Assembly: GCA_018266775.1 (NCBI GenBank)
Contig: JAFDZS010000012.1
Span: 1 to 64,000 of the forward strand
Origin: Bacteroidota bacterium
GTDB lineage: Bacteria > Bacteroidota > Bacteroidia > Chitinophagales > Chitinophagaceae
Reading direction: 5' to 3'
DNA: 64,000 nucleotides
The notes under the pieces were generated by a model. It ran no database searches. It was given only the letters and a program-made list of their open reading frames with translations, and was not told where the DNA came from. Below, piece by piece: positions 9,166-17,976 of this stretch. The position numbers were made by a program, and so were the translations under genes. Position 1 is the stretch's first letter. Each line of letters begins with the position of its first letter.

Positions 9166-9588
9166 TTACTTACCATCCGGCAGTGAACGATAATATTCAT
9201 TCACAAATGTTTTTTGTCCTTCTTTAAAAATATGGGTGACATTAAAATTGATGAGTATCCCTTTGGGTGCTTCAAGCAATTTCATGTAAGTGAGCAACTG
9301 CGCTTCGTGAATGGGCAAAAGAGATTGTACCGATTTGATTTCTATGACCACTAATTCGTCTGCGAAAATATCACAACGCAATAATCCATCAATTTCTTTG
9401 TTCCGATATTGAATGGGAATAATTCTTTCACTGATAAAAGGAATTTCGAGGTAGCCCAGTTCAATTTTCATGCATTGTTTGTAAATGCTTTCCAATAATC
9501 CCGGACCAAGCTGGCGGTGCACTTCAATTGCAGCGCCTACTAATTCATAACTGAGTGCATTAACGAATGCTTTAGAATTTCTTTGCAT
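9166..9588 (-). CDS. GxxExxY family protein
   Basis: This 140-aa protein matches the GxxExxY family (PD-(D/E)XK nuclease-like fold). The naming motif is visible as GPGLLESIY near residue 30. The nuclease-like core is CDIFADELVVIEIKSV (D...ExK) near residues 75-90, followed by HEAQLLTYMKLL. The family's function is not established. It lies between the kdp promoter region and the sigma-54 regulator, same strand, bracketed by repeats at 9058-9157 and 9681-9704. It looks like a cassette inserted between the regulator and the operon it probably controls. Confidence 0.85.
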   Translation of the reverse strand: MQRNSKAFVNALSYELVGAAIEVHRQLGPGLLESIYKQCMKIELGYLEIPFISERIIPIQYRNKEIDGLLRCDIFADELVVIEIKSVQSLLPIHEAQLLTYMKLLEAPKGILINFNVTHIFKEGQKTFVNEYYRSLPDGK

Positions 9589-9680
9589 AATGTGTTTGGG
9601 TTTTGTCCAAATCCATTATGGATGATATTAGCTTAAGAGATTTTTGATTATTTATTTTTCTGCGATAAATAAATAACGAA

Positions 9681-9704
9681 TACGCCACAGGCGTGCTCCT
9701 ACAG
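9681..9704. repeat. Palindromic repeat providing the regulator stop codon
   Basis: On the minus strand this reads CTGTAGGAGCACGCC followed by TGTGGCGTA. It matches the unit at 4929-4954 (CTGTAGGAACACGCC...) with few differences. The TAG inside it is the in-frame stop of the response regulator. An AT hairpin (TTATTTAT/ATAAATAA, 9648-9672) lies next to it and may act as terminator. Confidence 0.8.
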
Positions 9705-11033
9705 TTTATATTCTTCCAGCTTACGGTACAAAGTAGTGAGGGCAATATTCAGCAGGCGGGCAGTTTCTGTTTTATTACCATTGGTATAGTTGAGTACTTT
9801 TTGTATGTGTATTTTTTCTGCACTTGCTAAATCGAATGCGGATAATTGTTTTTGGCCTGCAGCAGCATGTTGTATTTCGAAAGGCAAATGTGCCACTTCC
9901 AGTTCATCTGCTGGTGCAAGTATTGCAGCCCGTTCAATTACATTTTTTAATTCGCGGATGTTACCGTTCCATGTATGCTGCATTAATGCTGCACCAAATG
10001 CTTTTGAAATGGGCTGAATTTGTTTATTGATCTTAATGCCTGCCAGCACTGCAAAATGATTGGCTAATGCTTCTATATCCATCAACCGTTCTCTCAATGG
10101 CGGCAGCGCAACCTGGAATACAGCAATACGATAAAACAAATCCTGCCTGAAATGCCCCGCATCAATTTCTTTTTGCAAATCTCTATTAGTAGCTGCTATT
10201 ACTCTCACATTTACTTTAATGGGTTTGCTTTCGCCCACTTTCATTAATTCACCCGATTCAAGTACACGCAATAATTTGGCCTGCAATTCCAGTGGCATTT
10301 CTCCAATTTCATCTAAGAAGACTGTACCGTTATTCGCTTCTTCAAAAATGCCTTTAGTATCTTTTGTTGCACCGGTAAATGCACCTGCCTTATGCCCAAA
10401 CAATTCACTCTCCAATAAATCTCTGCTGATGGCTGCACAATTAACCGCAATAAAATTTTTATTGCTGCGGTTACTGGCCTGGTGTATGGCTTGTGCAAAT
10501 ACTTCTTTGCCTGTGCCGGTTTCCCCAGTTAATAATACGGCTGCATCGGTTGCAGCTACTTTCTTTGCCAGTTCCACAGCAGCCTGTATGGCTTTTGATT
10601 TGCCGCTAATAGAATCGAAAGAATATTTATGGGAGAGTTGTTTTTCCAGGTGCTGCACCCTTTTGGCTAATTGCACTTTTTCTGCTGCACGATACAACAA
10701 TGGAATGATCTTATTATTATCGTCGCCTTTGGTGATGTAATCAAAAGCGCCATTCTTTATTGCCATTACGCCATCCGGTATGTTACCATAAGCAGTGAGC
10801 AAAATAATTTCCGCCAACGGAAACTTTGCTTTCACTTGTTTCGCAAAGTCTACTCCGTTACCATCAGGTAATTTTACATCGCATAAAATCACATCTATTT
10901 CAGATTGGTCTAATCTTTTCCATGCAGATTTAATATCTGCTGCCTGCAGCACATCAAACCCTTCCAGCCCAATAATTCGGGCCATCAGCGTCCGCAATTT
11001 TTCCTCATCGTCTACAATTAAAATCCTGTTCAT
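9699..11033 (-). CDS. Sigma-54-dependent NtrC-type response regulator
   Basis: This 444-aa protein has a receiver domain (about residues 1-115, with the DD pair and Asp in CDVKLPDG). A sigma-54 AAA+ domain follows, with Walker A GETGTGKE, the sigma-54 contact motif GAFTGA and Walker B TVFLDEIGE. A Fis-type helix-turn-helix closes it (NKTETARLLNIALTTLYRKL). I chose the ATG at 11033; a longer frame to 11051 would add six residues. No KdpE is encoded nearby, so this is the best candidate partner of the kinase at 175-1905. Its stop codon TAG lies in a palindromic repeat. Confidence 0.92.
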   Translation of the reverse strand: MNRILIVDDEEKLRTLMARIIGLEGFDVLQAADIKSAWKRLDQSEIDVILCDVKLPDGNGVDFAKQVKAKFPLAEIILLTAYGNIPDGVMAIKNGAFDYITKGDDNNKIIPLLYRAAEKVQLAKRVQHLEKQLSHKYSFDSISGKSKAIQAAVELAKKVAATDAAVLLTGETGTGKEVFAQAIHQASNRSNKNFIAVNCAAISRDLLESELFGHKAGAFTGATKDTKGIFEEANNGTVFLDEIGEMPLELQAKLLRVLESGELMKVGESKPIKVNVRVIAATNRDLQKEIDAGHFRQDLFYRIAVFQVALPPLRERLMDIEALANHFAVLAGIKINKQIQPISKAFGAALMQHTWNGNIRELKNVIERAAILAPADELEVAHLPFEIQHAAAGQKQLSAFDLASAEKIHIQKVLNYTNGNKTETARLLNIALTTLYRKLEEYKL

Positions 11034-11048
11034 GAAAAAATGATTACC

Positions 11049-11056
11049 CAAATGTA
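11049..11056 (-). promoter_or_regulatory. Bacteroidota -7 element before the response regulator
   Basis: The minus strand reads TACATTTG, fitting TAnnTTTG, with a leader of about 10 nt to the ATG at 11033. No clear -33 TTG is visible, so this is a half-site call. Confidence 0.35.
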
Positions 11057-11118
11057 GGCGTTATTGTAATTGCTAACAGAACTTACTTTCGGATAAAGTC
11101 ATGCTATAAAGAATTATT

Positions 11119-11197
11119 CTGTCAGCCTGAGCGTGTTTACCCTGTGGGACGAAGGCGGCTATTTCATTACCGGGTTTCGACGGGGCTCAACCTGACA
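11119..11197. repeat. Dispersed palindromic repeat, copy 3 (diverged)
   Basis: The left edge CTGTCAGCCTGAGC and the right edge GGCTCAACCTGACA are inverted relatives of the copies at 27-95 and 3117-3183. The inner part carries a different sequence (ACCCTGTGGGACGAAGG). It lies between the regulator and the polysaccharide locus, so copies 1 and 3 bracket the kdp module. Confidence 0.7.
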
Positions 11198-11259
11198 ACT
11201 TTTGTTATTTGAAGTACAAAAGCGTTTGACGGTTGATAACCGTCCTGACGCCGTACAGC

Positions 11260-12351
11260 TTACTTCCTGAATCTTTTCAGGAAAGCCACTGAAGGTTTTT
11301 CTGTGATCCAGTACAACGGAATTGTAAACAACACAGCAATGATTACTCCTGTATAATAGGGCACCCGACTGTAAAAAACCAACTGCCCCGTAAATAAAGT
11401 AAGCACAGAATAGTAAAACAATAAAATGGGCAGGTGGTTCAGGTATAAACTGTAACTAATGTCGCCCAGCTTCATGCCCCATTTATTTTTATGTGCAATG
11501 AAATAGATGATGTAATCGAAAATAAAAAACGCATATACCAGCGTAACAATATCGGAACATTTTTCTGAAACAGCCTTGTTGGCAAGATTGACGGCAATAA
11601 AAAAGAATACCAGTACCACCTGGTACAATATTTTATTTTTTATAACCGGTTGCTTGGAGTGGTTGAAGAAATATTGATATAACATCAACCCTGCAATAAA
11701 AAATATTTGATAGTAGAAAATAGTATGGTGTGTAACCAGGAATAAAATAATATACGCAGCAGCTACCGCAATCATGGTGCTGTATTTATTCAGTTTATTA
11801 TAGAATGGAAATAAAATATAAAACAACAGTTCGTGCCCCAGCGACCAGTAGGCATAATTGAAACCGGCAAACTCTCCCTTATCAATAAAACAAATGGTTT
11901 TGAGTACCTGCAAAAATGATAGTTCGTTGTAAGATGTACTTAAGCGTGTATTGTACTCCCGTAACGATGTGGTATAAATAGCAGGATTGATATAGCGGAT
12001 GCAAATCACCACTGCCAATATTGATAAGAACAGTGAACACAAAAAAGGCCAATAAATTCTTATCAGCCTGATGGTGTAAAAATTTTTCCAGGTATAATGA
12101 TGGCCGGAGAAAGAATGTTTGATGACAAATGCAGATAAAATAAAAAAGATCACCACACATTCTTTACCGCAGGAGGAAAGCATATCTGCAGCAAACATAG
12201 CGTAACCGCCAATGCCATGCAGCCCAATTTCTTTATTGTAAATGGTGCCGCCTACCCAAAAAATATATTTGGCATGAAAAGCCACCACCAGTAATGCAGC
12301 CAAACCACGTACAATATGCAGGTATTTGATATTGGGCAGTGCAGGCTTCAT
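11260..12351 (-). CDS. Acyltransferase 3 family membrane protein
   Basis: This 363-aa protein has about ten hydrophobic helices. It begins with the family hallmark region YLHIVRGLAALLVVAFHAKY, where the His after AF is the likely catalytic residue. Acyltransferase 3 enzymes transfer acetyl or other acyl groups to sugars at the inner membrane. It is the most downstream gene of block A, 43 bp after the epimerase gene. It probably O-acetylates the polysaccharide made by the locus; the exact substrate cannot be read from sequence. Confidence 0.85.
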   Translation of the reverse strand: MKPALPNIKYLHIVRGLAALLVVAFHAKYIFWVGGTIYNKEIGLHGIGGYAMFAADMLSSCGKECVVIFFILSAFVIKHSFSGHHYTWKNFYTIRLIRIYWPFLCSLFLSILAVVICIRYINPAIYTTSLREYNTRLSTSYNELSFLQVLKTICFIDKGEFAGFNYAYWSLGHELLFYILFPFYNKLNKYSTMIAVAAAYIILFLVTHHTIFYYQIFFIAGLMLYQYFFNHSKQPVIKNKILYQVVLVFFFIAVNLANKAVSEKCSDIVTLVYAFFIFDYIIYFIAHKNKWGMKLGDISYSLYLNHLPILLFYYSVLTLFTGQLVFYSRVPYYTGVIIAVLFTIPLYWITEKPSVAFLKRFRK

Positions 12352-12394
12352 TACTGGTGTATGAGCGCGGTATTATTTTGTTGAATAATAATGA

Positions 12395-13366
12395 TCAGAT
12401 GTTCCTGAACTTGGGCCCGTAAGCATCGTTGATGATGCCGGTTTTAATGAGCGTATAAATTTCTTTGATACCATCCGGAACTGTTTTGGTAATGGTAAAG
12501 CCCAGTTCATTTTTTATTTTATCGAAGTTTACCCTGTAGTCACGGGGGTCTTCATTCATCTCAACATAATTTACTGTAACGTTGGGCACTACTTTGCATA
12601 CTTCTTCAATGATCATTCCTTTGTTATAATTTTCTTCGGTGCTTCCAACGTTGAATACATTTGATTTTACTTTAGCTTCCGGGCTTTCTATCACCAATAC
12701 CACTGCACGGGCCAAATCATCCACATGGCAATAAGGCCTCCAGAACTGTGCACCCCAAATTTCCTGTTCCCCTTTTATGGCTGCGTTGCGTGTAAATTCA
12801 TTTACAGTAAGATCAAAACGTATTCTTGGGGAAAAACCATACACGGTACTGAAGCGTAATGCAGTGCTGCACATTTTGGTATCCTTACGGTCGTGCATGA
12901 TGTAGTTTTCAAATTTCACTTTCAGTTCTGCATATAAACTTACGGGGTTCAGTTCTGATGTTTCTGTAACAAAAGAGTTAGGGTCGGGCATTTTGCCATA
13001 GTTGCTGCAGGTGCTGGCAAATACAAAACGTTTGATGCCTGCTTTCTCTGCTGCTTCAAATAATTCCACGCTGCCATCCCAATTGGTGGAACGGGCATCA
13101 TCGCTGAATTTTTTACAGGCAGGGTCGCCAACAATTGCTGCAAGGTGTGCAATGGCATCAACGCCATCAATGGCTTTGGCCACATCTTCCTTTGTTCTTA
13201 CATCGCCTTTTTGAAATTCAAAATTCGGGTTCAGCATTACATCGTATAATGCTTCACCACCAAAATTCAGGTTGTCTAATGCACGAACCTGGTATCCTTT
13301 ACTCAATAACTGGCGAACTAATACGGAACCAATATATCCGGCTCCTCCTGTAACTAAAACTTTCAT
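12395..13366 (-). CDS. NAD-dependent nucleotide-sugar epimerase/dehydratase
   Basis: This 323-aa extended short-chain dehydrogenase has an N-terminal GGAGYIGSVL cofactor motif, a catalytic region ASTCSNYGK, and YAELK (Tyr-x3-Lys) near residue 145. It probably modifies a nucleotide-linked sugar for the polysaccharide (4-epimerisation, or 4,6-dehydration followed by reduction). I cannot assign the substrate. A TACCTTTG -7 element lies upstream. Confidence 0.85.
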   Translation of the reverse strand: MKVLVTGGAGYIGSVLVRQLLSKGYQVRALDNLNFGGEALYDVMLNPNFEFQKGDVRTKEDVAKAIDGVDAIAHLAAIVGDPACKKFSDDARSTNWDGSVELFEAAEKAGIKRFVFASTCSNYGKMPDPNSFVTETSELNPVSLYAELKVKFENYIMHDRKDTKMCSTALRFSTVYGFSPRIRFDLTVNEFTRNAAIKGEQEIWGAQFWRPYCHVDDLARAVVLVIESPEAKVKSNVFNVGSTEENYNKGMIIEEVCKVVPNVTVNYVEMNEDPRDYRVNFDKIKNELGFTITKTVPDGIKEIYTLIKTGIINDAYGPKFRNI

Positions 13367-13390
13367 AAGTAAATGTATTTTTTATGCGGG

Positions 13391-13398
13391 CAAAGGTA
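13391..13398 (-). promoter_or_regulatory. Bacteroidota -7 element upstream of the epimerase
   Basis: The minus strand reads TACCTTTG (TAnnTTTG), about 25 nt before the epimerase ATG. A good -33 TTG at the usual spacing is not obvious. Confidence 0.4.
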
Positions 13399-13440
13399 AC
13401 ACTTTGCAGTTAGCTGCATATTAACGATAATCGGTTTGCT

Positions 13441-14052
13441 TTATTTTGTTTGGGCGGGCACTCCCACCACGGTCGTATTATCCGGTACATCTTTCAGCAC
13501 TACGGCTCCGGCGCCAATCATCACATTATTGCCAATGGTAACGCCCTGTTTTATTACAGCGTTAGCACCAACAAAACTGTTATGGCCCACTTTTACATTA
13601 CCGCACAATACCGCTCCGGGTGCAATGTGAGCAAAATTGCCCACCACACATTCATGTTCTATGATGCTGCCGGTATTGCAGATAGCGCCTGTACCAATTT
13701 GTGCCAACGGGTTGATAACGGCCCTTGCCGCTATCATCACACCCTGCGCTGCAATAGTTGCTGAAACATCTATTACTGCTGAAGGATGTATGGCATTTAA
13801 CGGAAAGATTTTTTTTGTTGCCAGCGATTGAAATATTTTTTCACGAATACCATTATCCCCCACTGCAATAAAAAATCCATTGTGTTGCAATACTGCCAGC
13901 CCGGCATCACTGCTTTCAGTACCGTAATAAGTAAGCGAAAATGGATTGTATGATTTTTCTTCCCTGTCGCAATAGCCGGTAACTTTTTTTCCGGCAGCGG
14001 TTAAAATGCCATATACAACAAAGGCGTGACCAGAATATCCGATGAGAATCAT
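13441..14052 (-). CDS. NeuD/PglD-family sugar acetyltransferase
   Basis: This 203-aa protein has a short N-terminal Rossmann-like domain (ILIGYSGHA...) that binds the nucleotide sugar. A C-terminal left-handed beta-helix of hexapeptide repeats runs from about residue 90 to the end (VMIGAGAVVLKDVPDNTTVVGVPA). The His in IIEHECVVG is the expected catalytic base. Family members N-acetylate UDP-4-amino sugars (PglD) or O-acetylate sialic acid (NeuD). It lies 13 bp after a PglA-like glycosyltransferase, which favours the PglD-like reading, but no aminotransferase is present in the window. Confidence 0.85.
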   Translation of the reverse strand: MILIGYSGHAFVVYGILTAAGKKVTGYCDREEKSYNPFSLTYYGTESSDAGLAVLQHNGFFIAVGDNGIREKIFQSLATKKIFPLNAIHPSAVIDVSATIAAQGVMIAARAVINPLAQIGTGAICNTGSIIEHECVVGNFAHIAPGAVLCGNVKVGHNSFVGANAVIKQGVTIGNNVMIGAGAVVLKDVPDNTTVVGVPAQTK

Positions 14053-14065
14053 AATGCCTGTTGTT

Positions 14066-15232
14066 TTATAGTAATGATTGATAAGTTGTCCATATCGTTT
14101 GCCAGATGTGTTCCCGCTGGTAATCCTGCTGCACTGTTTGCTGTAAAGTTACCGCCATTTGCTTCATCTCACCGGGATGTGTAAGGGCAAATTCAATTTG
14201 CTCCTGCATCTGCGCTTCATTTGCCGTATCAAATATAAGCCCTGTTTGCTGATGCGTAACAATATCTACATTGCCTGCAATGCGGCTGCAGATGATGGGC
14301 AACTGCATGGCGCCGGCCTGCAGCAATACATTGGGGAACCCTTCGCGGTGCGATGGAAAAATAAAATACTGCGCCAGGTGCATGAAGTATTCCACCTGCT
14401 GCGTCCATTTAATATGAATGATTGCCGTGTGTTGATTGATCTGTTGCAGCACATCATCGGGCAACGGGTCCAGGTCGCTTTCAAAATCACCTACCAGCAC
14501 CAGTTTTAATAAAGGGTTGTGCGGCTGCAACTGGGTAAATACATGTACCAGTTCCACAATGCCTTTATCTTTTACCAGCCTGCCAATGCACAGTAAATAC
14601 GTATTTGCTGCATCATACTGCATACTTTGTTTTACGGCTTCTATTATTCCTGGCTGCAGTGCTGCAGTATTAAACCGCTGCGTATTAATGCCATTGGTGG
14701 AACCTTTGGCTATGATGCGCAGTTTTTGCGTGGAGGTAAAACGATGTTCAGTAATATAGTTGTATAACGACTGGCTGTTGGGCCACACTTCTTTAGCTGC
14801 CCAATAAGTTAATTTTTCAATGAAAGAAAGCAACCGCAGTTTAAATCCTTTTTCCACCATTAACGGCATACCGGCAACAGTGTGTATGCGTACTTTAACA
14901 CCAGATAATTTTGCCGCCAGCATACCCAGCAAACCTGCTTTGGGTGTATGACTGTGTACTATATCCGGTTTTTCTTTTTTGAAAATGCGTATCAACTGCC
15001 AGAGGCATTTCAGGTCTTGCCAGGGCGTGATCTTCCGTGTCATCGGAACGATGATGTGCCTGCACTGCTCATTTTGTACCACATCATTTAATTCCGGCCC
15101 ATTGGCACTGATCATGAGTACATCAAAACCGTGCTGCTGCATAAACTGCATTTGGCCCGGCAACAGGTAGCGCAATGCCATGGGTACAGTTGTAATGCGT
15201 ATTAATTTTTTATGGGGAGTTGCAGCTGTCAA
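14066..15232 (-). CDS. GT4 glycosyltransferase, PglA-like
   Basis: This 388-aa GT-B fold enzyme starts at TTG (15232), which is needed to keep the typical beginning KLIRITTVPMALRYLL. HSHTPKAGLLGMLAAKLSG and RIHTVAGMP are typical of PglA-type enzymes that extend an undecaprenyl-linked amino sugar. The donor-binding motif HREGFPNVLLQAGAM is at about residue 295. Its neighbour is a PglD-like acetyltransferase. A GalNAc-type donor is suggested by family only. Confidence 0.85.
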   Translation of the reverse strand: MTAATPHKKLIRITTVPMALRYLLPGQMQFMQQHGFDVLMISANGPELNDVVQNEQCRHIIVPMTRKITPWQDLKCLWQLIRIFKKEKPDIVHSHTPKAGLLGMLAAKLSGVKVRIHTVAGMPLMVEKGFKLRLLSFIEKLTYWAAKEVWPNSQSLYNYITEHRFTSTQKLRIIAKGSTNGINTQRFNTAALQPGIIEAVKQSMQYDAANTYLLCIGRLVKDKGIVELVHVFTQLQPHNPLLKLVLVGDFESDLDPLPDDVLQQINQHTAIIHIKWTQQVEYFMHLAQYFIFPSHREGFPNVLLQAGAMQLPIICSRIAGNVDIVTHQQTGLIFDTANEAQMQEQIEFALTHPGEMKQMAVTLQQTVQQDYQREHIWQTIWTTYQSLL

Positions 15233-15396
15233 TGTAATATCAATTATAAACTGTGGCCAGTGTTTGTAATGGTGTCCAAAAATAAACCCATATTATTGAA
15301 AGAAAAATTAGAATTTGAGATAAATTTGAACCGTTAAGCATGCAAGTGCTGTTTTAAGTACAGGGGCGGTTTATTACATACCTAACATTTATCTAC

Positions 15397-16737
15397 ATGG
15401 GCATTTTAGATTTTATTTTATACCCGTTTTACCTGGCATTCTTTTATTTCGTCTTCAAATTCATCCGCAGCAAATACAACGATCCCATTCTTCAGTATTA
15501 CCATGCACAGGGATTTTGGGTAAAAGCGCTGGTCGTACTGGCCTTCGCGGTGTTCAATGCCAAACTTTCGTTGGGTGATTCATTTGTTTTATACCAGCGG
15601 GAAGGAAAAAATCTTTACGAGCTGATCCTGCATAATTCATCCAACATTAAATGGCTGCTGATGCCCGGCTCAGACTTTGATGAATCGCTGCTTGCCGATC
15701 CATGGAATAAAGGCTACCTGCTGGGTGAATCTAATTTTATGGTGGTGCGTTTTGTAACTATATTTTCTTTTTTTACGCTGGGCAAGTATGTCATCACCAA
15801 TCTTGTTTTTTCTTTGCTGGCTTTCACCGGCGCATGGAAATTGTTCCTGTTCTTTTACGAGCAATATCCGCACCTGCACCGCAAACTTGCCATTGCTATT
15901 TTGTACCTGCCCACATTTGTATTCTGGAGTTCGGGTGTACTGAAGGACAGTATTTGTATTGCTTCTATCGGGTGGATCACTTACTCGTTATACCAGTTGC
16001 TGGTGCGAAAAAGAGATTTTTTGAAGAGTACCATATTGCTGCTGATATTCGGTTATTTTTTATGGATCATTAAACCATACATTCTCATTTCGTATGTTCC
16101 GTTTTTCTTTCTCTATATTATTTTAAAAAATGTGAACATGGTAAACAGCAAGCTGGTAAAAATAGTGCTGGCGCCACTTTTAATTATTGGCAGCATGCTA
16201 GCTTTTACAAAAATCATGAGTAACCTTAAGGAAGAAATGGGACAGTATGCTGCTGACAGTATCACTAAAAATATGAAAAGCCTGAATGCGGCTTATGAAA
16301 ACCAGGCTAATGAAAACAGTGCGGCATTCAGTTATGGTGTGGAGCTGGATGGCAGTATTGGCCAGATGGCCAAGATGTCGCCCATTTTTATTGGCACCAC
16401 TTTTTTCAGGCCGTTTTTATGGGAGTCTAAAAAAATATCCACGCTGTTATCTTCGCTTGAAGGTTTAACGTTAATGATATTTACGGTCATTGTTTTATTT
16501 AATGCGGGATTTAAAACCGTTTTTCAAACGCTTACCAAAAATCCGCTTGCTTTATACTGTTTTTTGTTTGCACTCATCTTTGCATTGTTTGTTGGTGCCA
16601 CTACATTAAACTTTGGTACACTGTGCCGTTATAAAATTCCCTGCATGCCATTTTATGTTATTGCATTGTTCCTGATACAGGATACAGCCTTGCAGAAAAA
16701 AGAAAACCTGCTTAAAAATAAGCAGGCTGTTGTGTAG
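15397..16737 (+). CDS. 446-aa polytopic membrane protein, candidate polymerase (paralog 1)
   Basis: This is an unrecognised membrane protein with about ten to twelve hydrophobic helices. It is clearly homologous to the 446-aa protein at 31090-32430. Shared motifs are GDS/GDA near residue 60, FWSSGxxKDxICxAS (from residue 176), TTFFRPFLWES (near 340) and NFGxLxRYKIPCxPF (from 405). The last resembles the RYK/RxPxxPF end region of several Bacteroidota Wzy-like proteins. Size, topology and its place in a locus with a flippase and no other polymerase suggest an oligosaccharide polymerase (Wzy role). It is the only plus-strand gene among minus-strand neighbours. Function is inferred. Confidence 0.6.
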   Translation: MGILDFILYPFYLAFFYFVFKFIRSKYNDPILQYYHAQGFWVKALVVLAFAVFNAKLSLGDSFVLYQREGKNLYELILHNSSNIKWLLMPGSDFDESLLADPWNKGYLLGESNFMVVRFVTIFSFFTLGKYVITNLVFSLLAFTGAWKLFLFFYEQYPHLHRKLAIAILYLPTFVFWSSGVLKDSICIASIGWITYSLYQLLVRKRDFLKSTILLLIFGYFLWIIKPYILISYVPFFFLYIILKNVNMVNSKLVKIVLAPLLIIGSMLAFTKIMSNLKEEMGQYAADSITKNMKSLNAAYENQANENSAAFSYGVELDGSIGQMAKMSPIFIGTTFFRPFLWESKKISTLLSSLEGLTLMIFTVIVLFNAGFKTVFQTLTKNPLALYCFLFALIFALFVGATTLNFGTLCRYKIPCMPFYVIALFLIQDTALQKKENLLKNKQAVV

Positions 16738-16754
16738 TTTCAGAGGGATAAATA

Positions 16755-17747
16755 TTACCTGGTTTGCAGTTTCTTCACCATTGATGACGGGGTGAATAAT
16801 AATGCGCCAATATTTTTAATTTTTTCAACAAAGTTGGTGTTGAAAGTTGTTTCTGATTTTATTTTTAATCTTTCCAGTATAAATGACGGCGTGGCATTAA
16901 AATTATTTACCACTGCATCTACCGCAGGCCAGATGATGAAGCCCAGTTTTTTGAGTTTGTTTGTTTTTTGATACACAACCACCACACCTGCCATAGCCAT
17001 TAAAAAGCCCAGGTAATGAACCGCAGCTAAAATATTGTTGCTGAATTTTGCTTTGTGAATATGGAACCTGTTGCGGATGTAGTAATACATCTTCCAGGCA
17101 CTTTTAAAATCCCAGTCTTGTTTAAAAGAGAATGTTGCCGCCGGATGGTAGTGGATACTGCTGGCTACTGTGCAAACAGGAATATTATTTTGCTTAACGA
17201 TCCTGTAATAATATTCTGTTTCATCGCCCCATAAAAAGAATTGTGCTTTGGGTACACCCACTCTTTCAATGATGCGCCTGTTGATGAATGTTCCGTTGAA
17301 CGGATGGCCAATACCTTCGATAATATTGCCCGGCACTTCGCTCAGTTTTTTGAAACCACCGGTATTCCATACAAATGAATCTTTATCATCTTTATTGATC
17401 ACCGCACAGTTCAGCAATTTTAAATCGTTACTGTCTACAGCAAGTAATTCAGCCAATGCATTTTCTTTTGGTGCGCCGTCATCATCCATACACCAGATCC
17501 ATTCATAACCTTTTTTAAAGCCTTCCTGGATAGCTGTGCTGAAGCCACCGGCTCCGCCAATATTTTTTTGATGAACCGCAATAATGTCGGGTTGATTTTG
17601 TAACCACTGTTGTGTACCATCGGTGCTGCCATTGTTTACTACAAGGATAGCATCTGGTTTACGGGTTTGGTTGCGCAGTGCTGTAATGCATTCAGAAAGC
17701 AGTGCCTGACGGTTGTAAGTAACAACCACAGCAATAACTTTTTCCAT
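16755..17747 (-). CDS. GT2 glycosyltransferase, galactofuranosyltransferase GlfT2-like
   Basis: This 330-aa GT-A enzyme has VVVTYNRQALLSECI at the start and VVNNGSTDGT. It has NIGGAGGF followed by WIWCMDDDGAP, a combination typical of GlfT2-like galactofuranosyltransferases, and the base-region motif LWGDETEYYYR. It is next to the UDP-galactopyranose mutase gene, which makes the UDP-galactofuranose donor. The pairing supports galactofuranose in the glycan. It ends 18 bp from the convergent membrane-protein gene. Confidence 0.85.
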   Translation of the reverse strand: MEKVIAVVVTYNRQALLSECITALRNQTRKPDAILVVNNGSTDGTQQWLQNQPDIIAVHQKNIGGAGGFSTAIQEGFKKGYEWIWCMDDDGAPKENALAELLAVDSNDLKLLNCAVINKDDKDSFVWNTGGFKKLSEVPGNIIEGIGHPFNGTFINRRIIERVGVPKAQFFLWGDETEYYYRIVKQNNIPVCTVASSIHYHPAATFSFKQDWDFKSAWKMYYYIRNRFHIHKAKFSNNILAAVHYLGFLMAMAGVVVVYQKTNKLKKLGFIIWPAVDAVVNNFNATPSFILERLKIKSETTFNTNFVEKIKNIGALLFTPSSMVKKLQTR

Positions 17748-17976
17748 AGGAAAAGGGTTATTTGGTTTTAAATAGAAATGGACAATGATATAACGGGGTG
17801 CAAAAACGAATTATTGTGTGCCTACAAAAAAATCTAACTACTTGAATTTTATCGAGTTGTTATAGAGATTTCGCTACGTTGTTTTACCACGTACTTCTAC
17901 GATAAAACCGAAAAAACAGCATCATTACGAAGCTGCTTTGCAGGTTTTTGCAGGCTGCATCATATTATTTCTTTTA

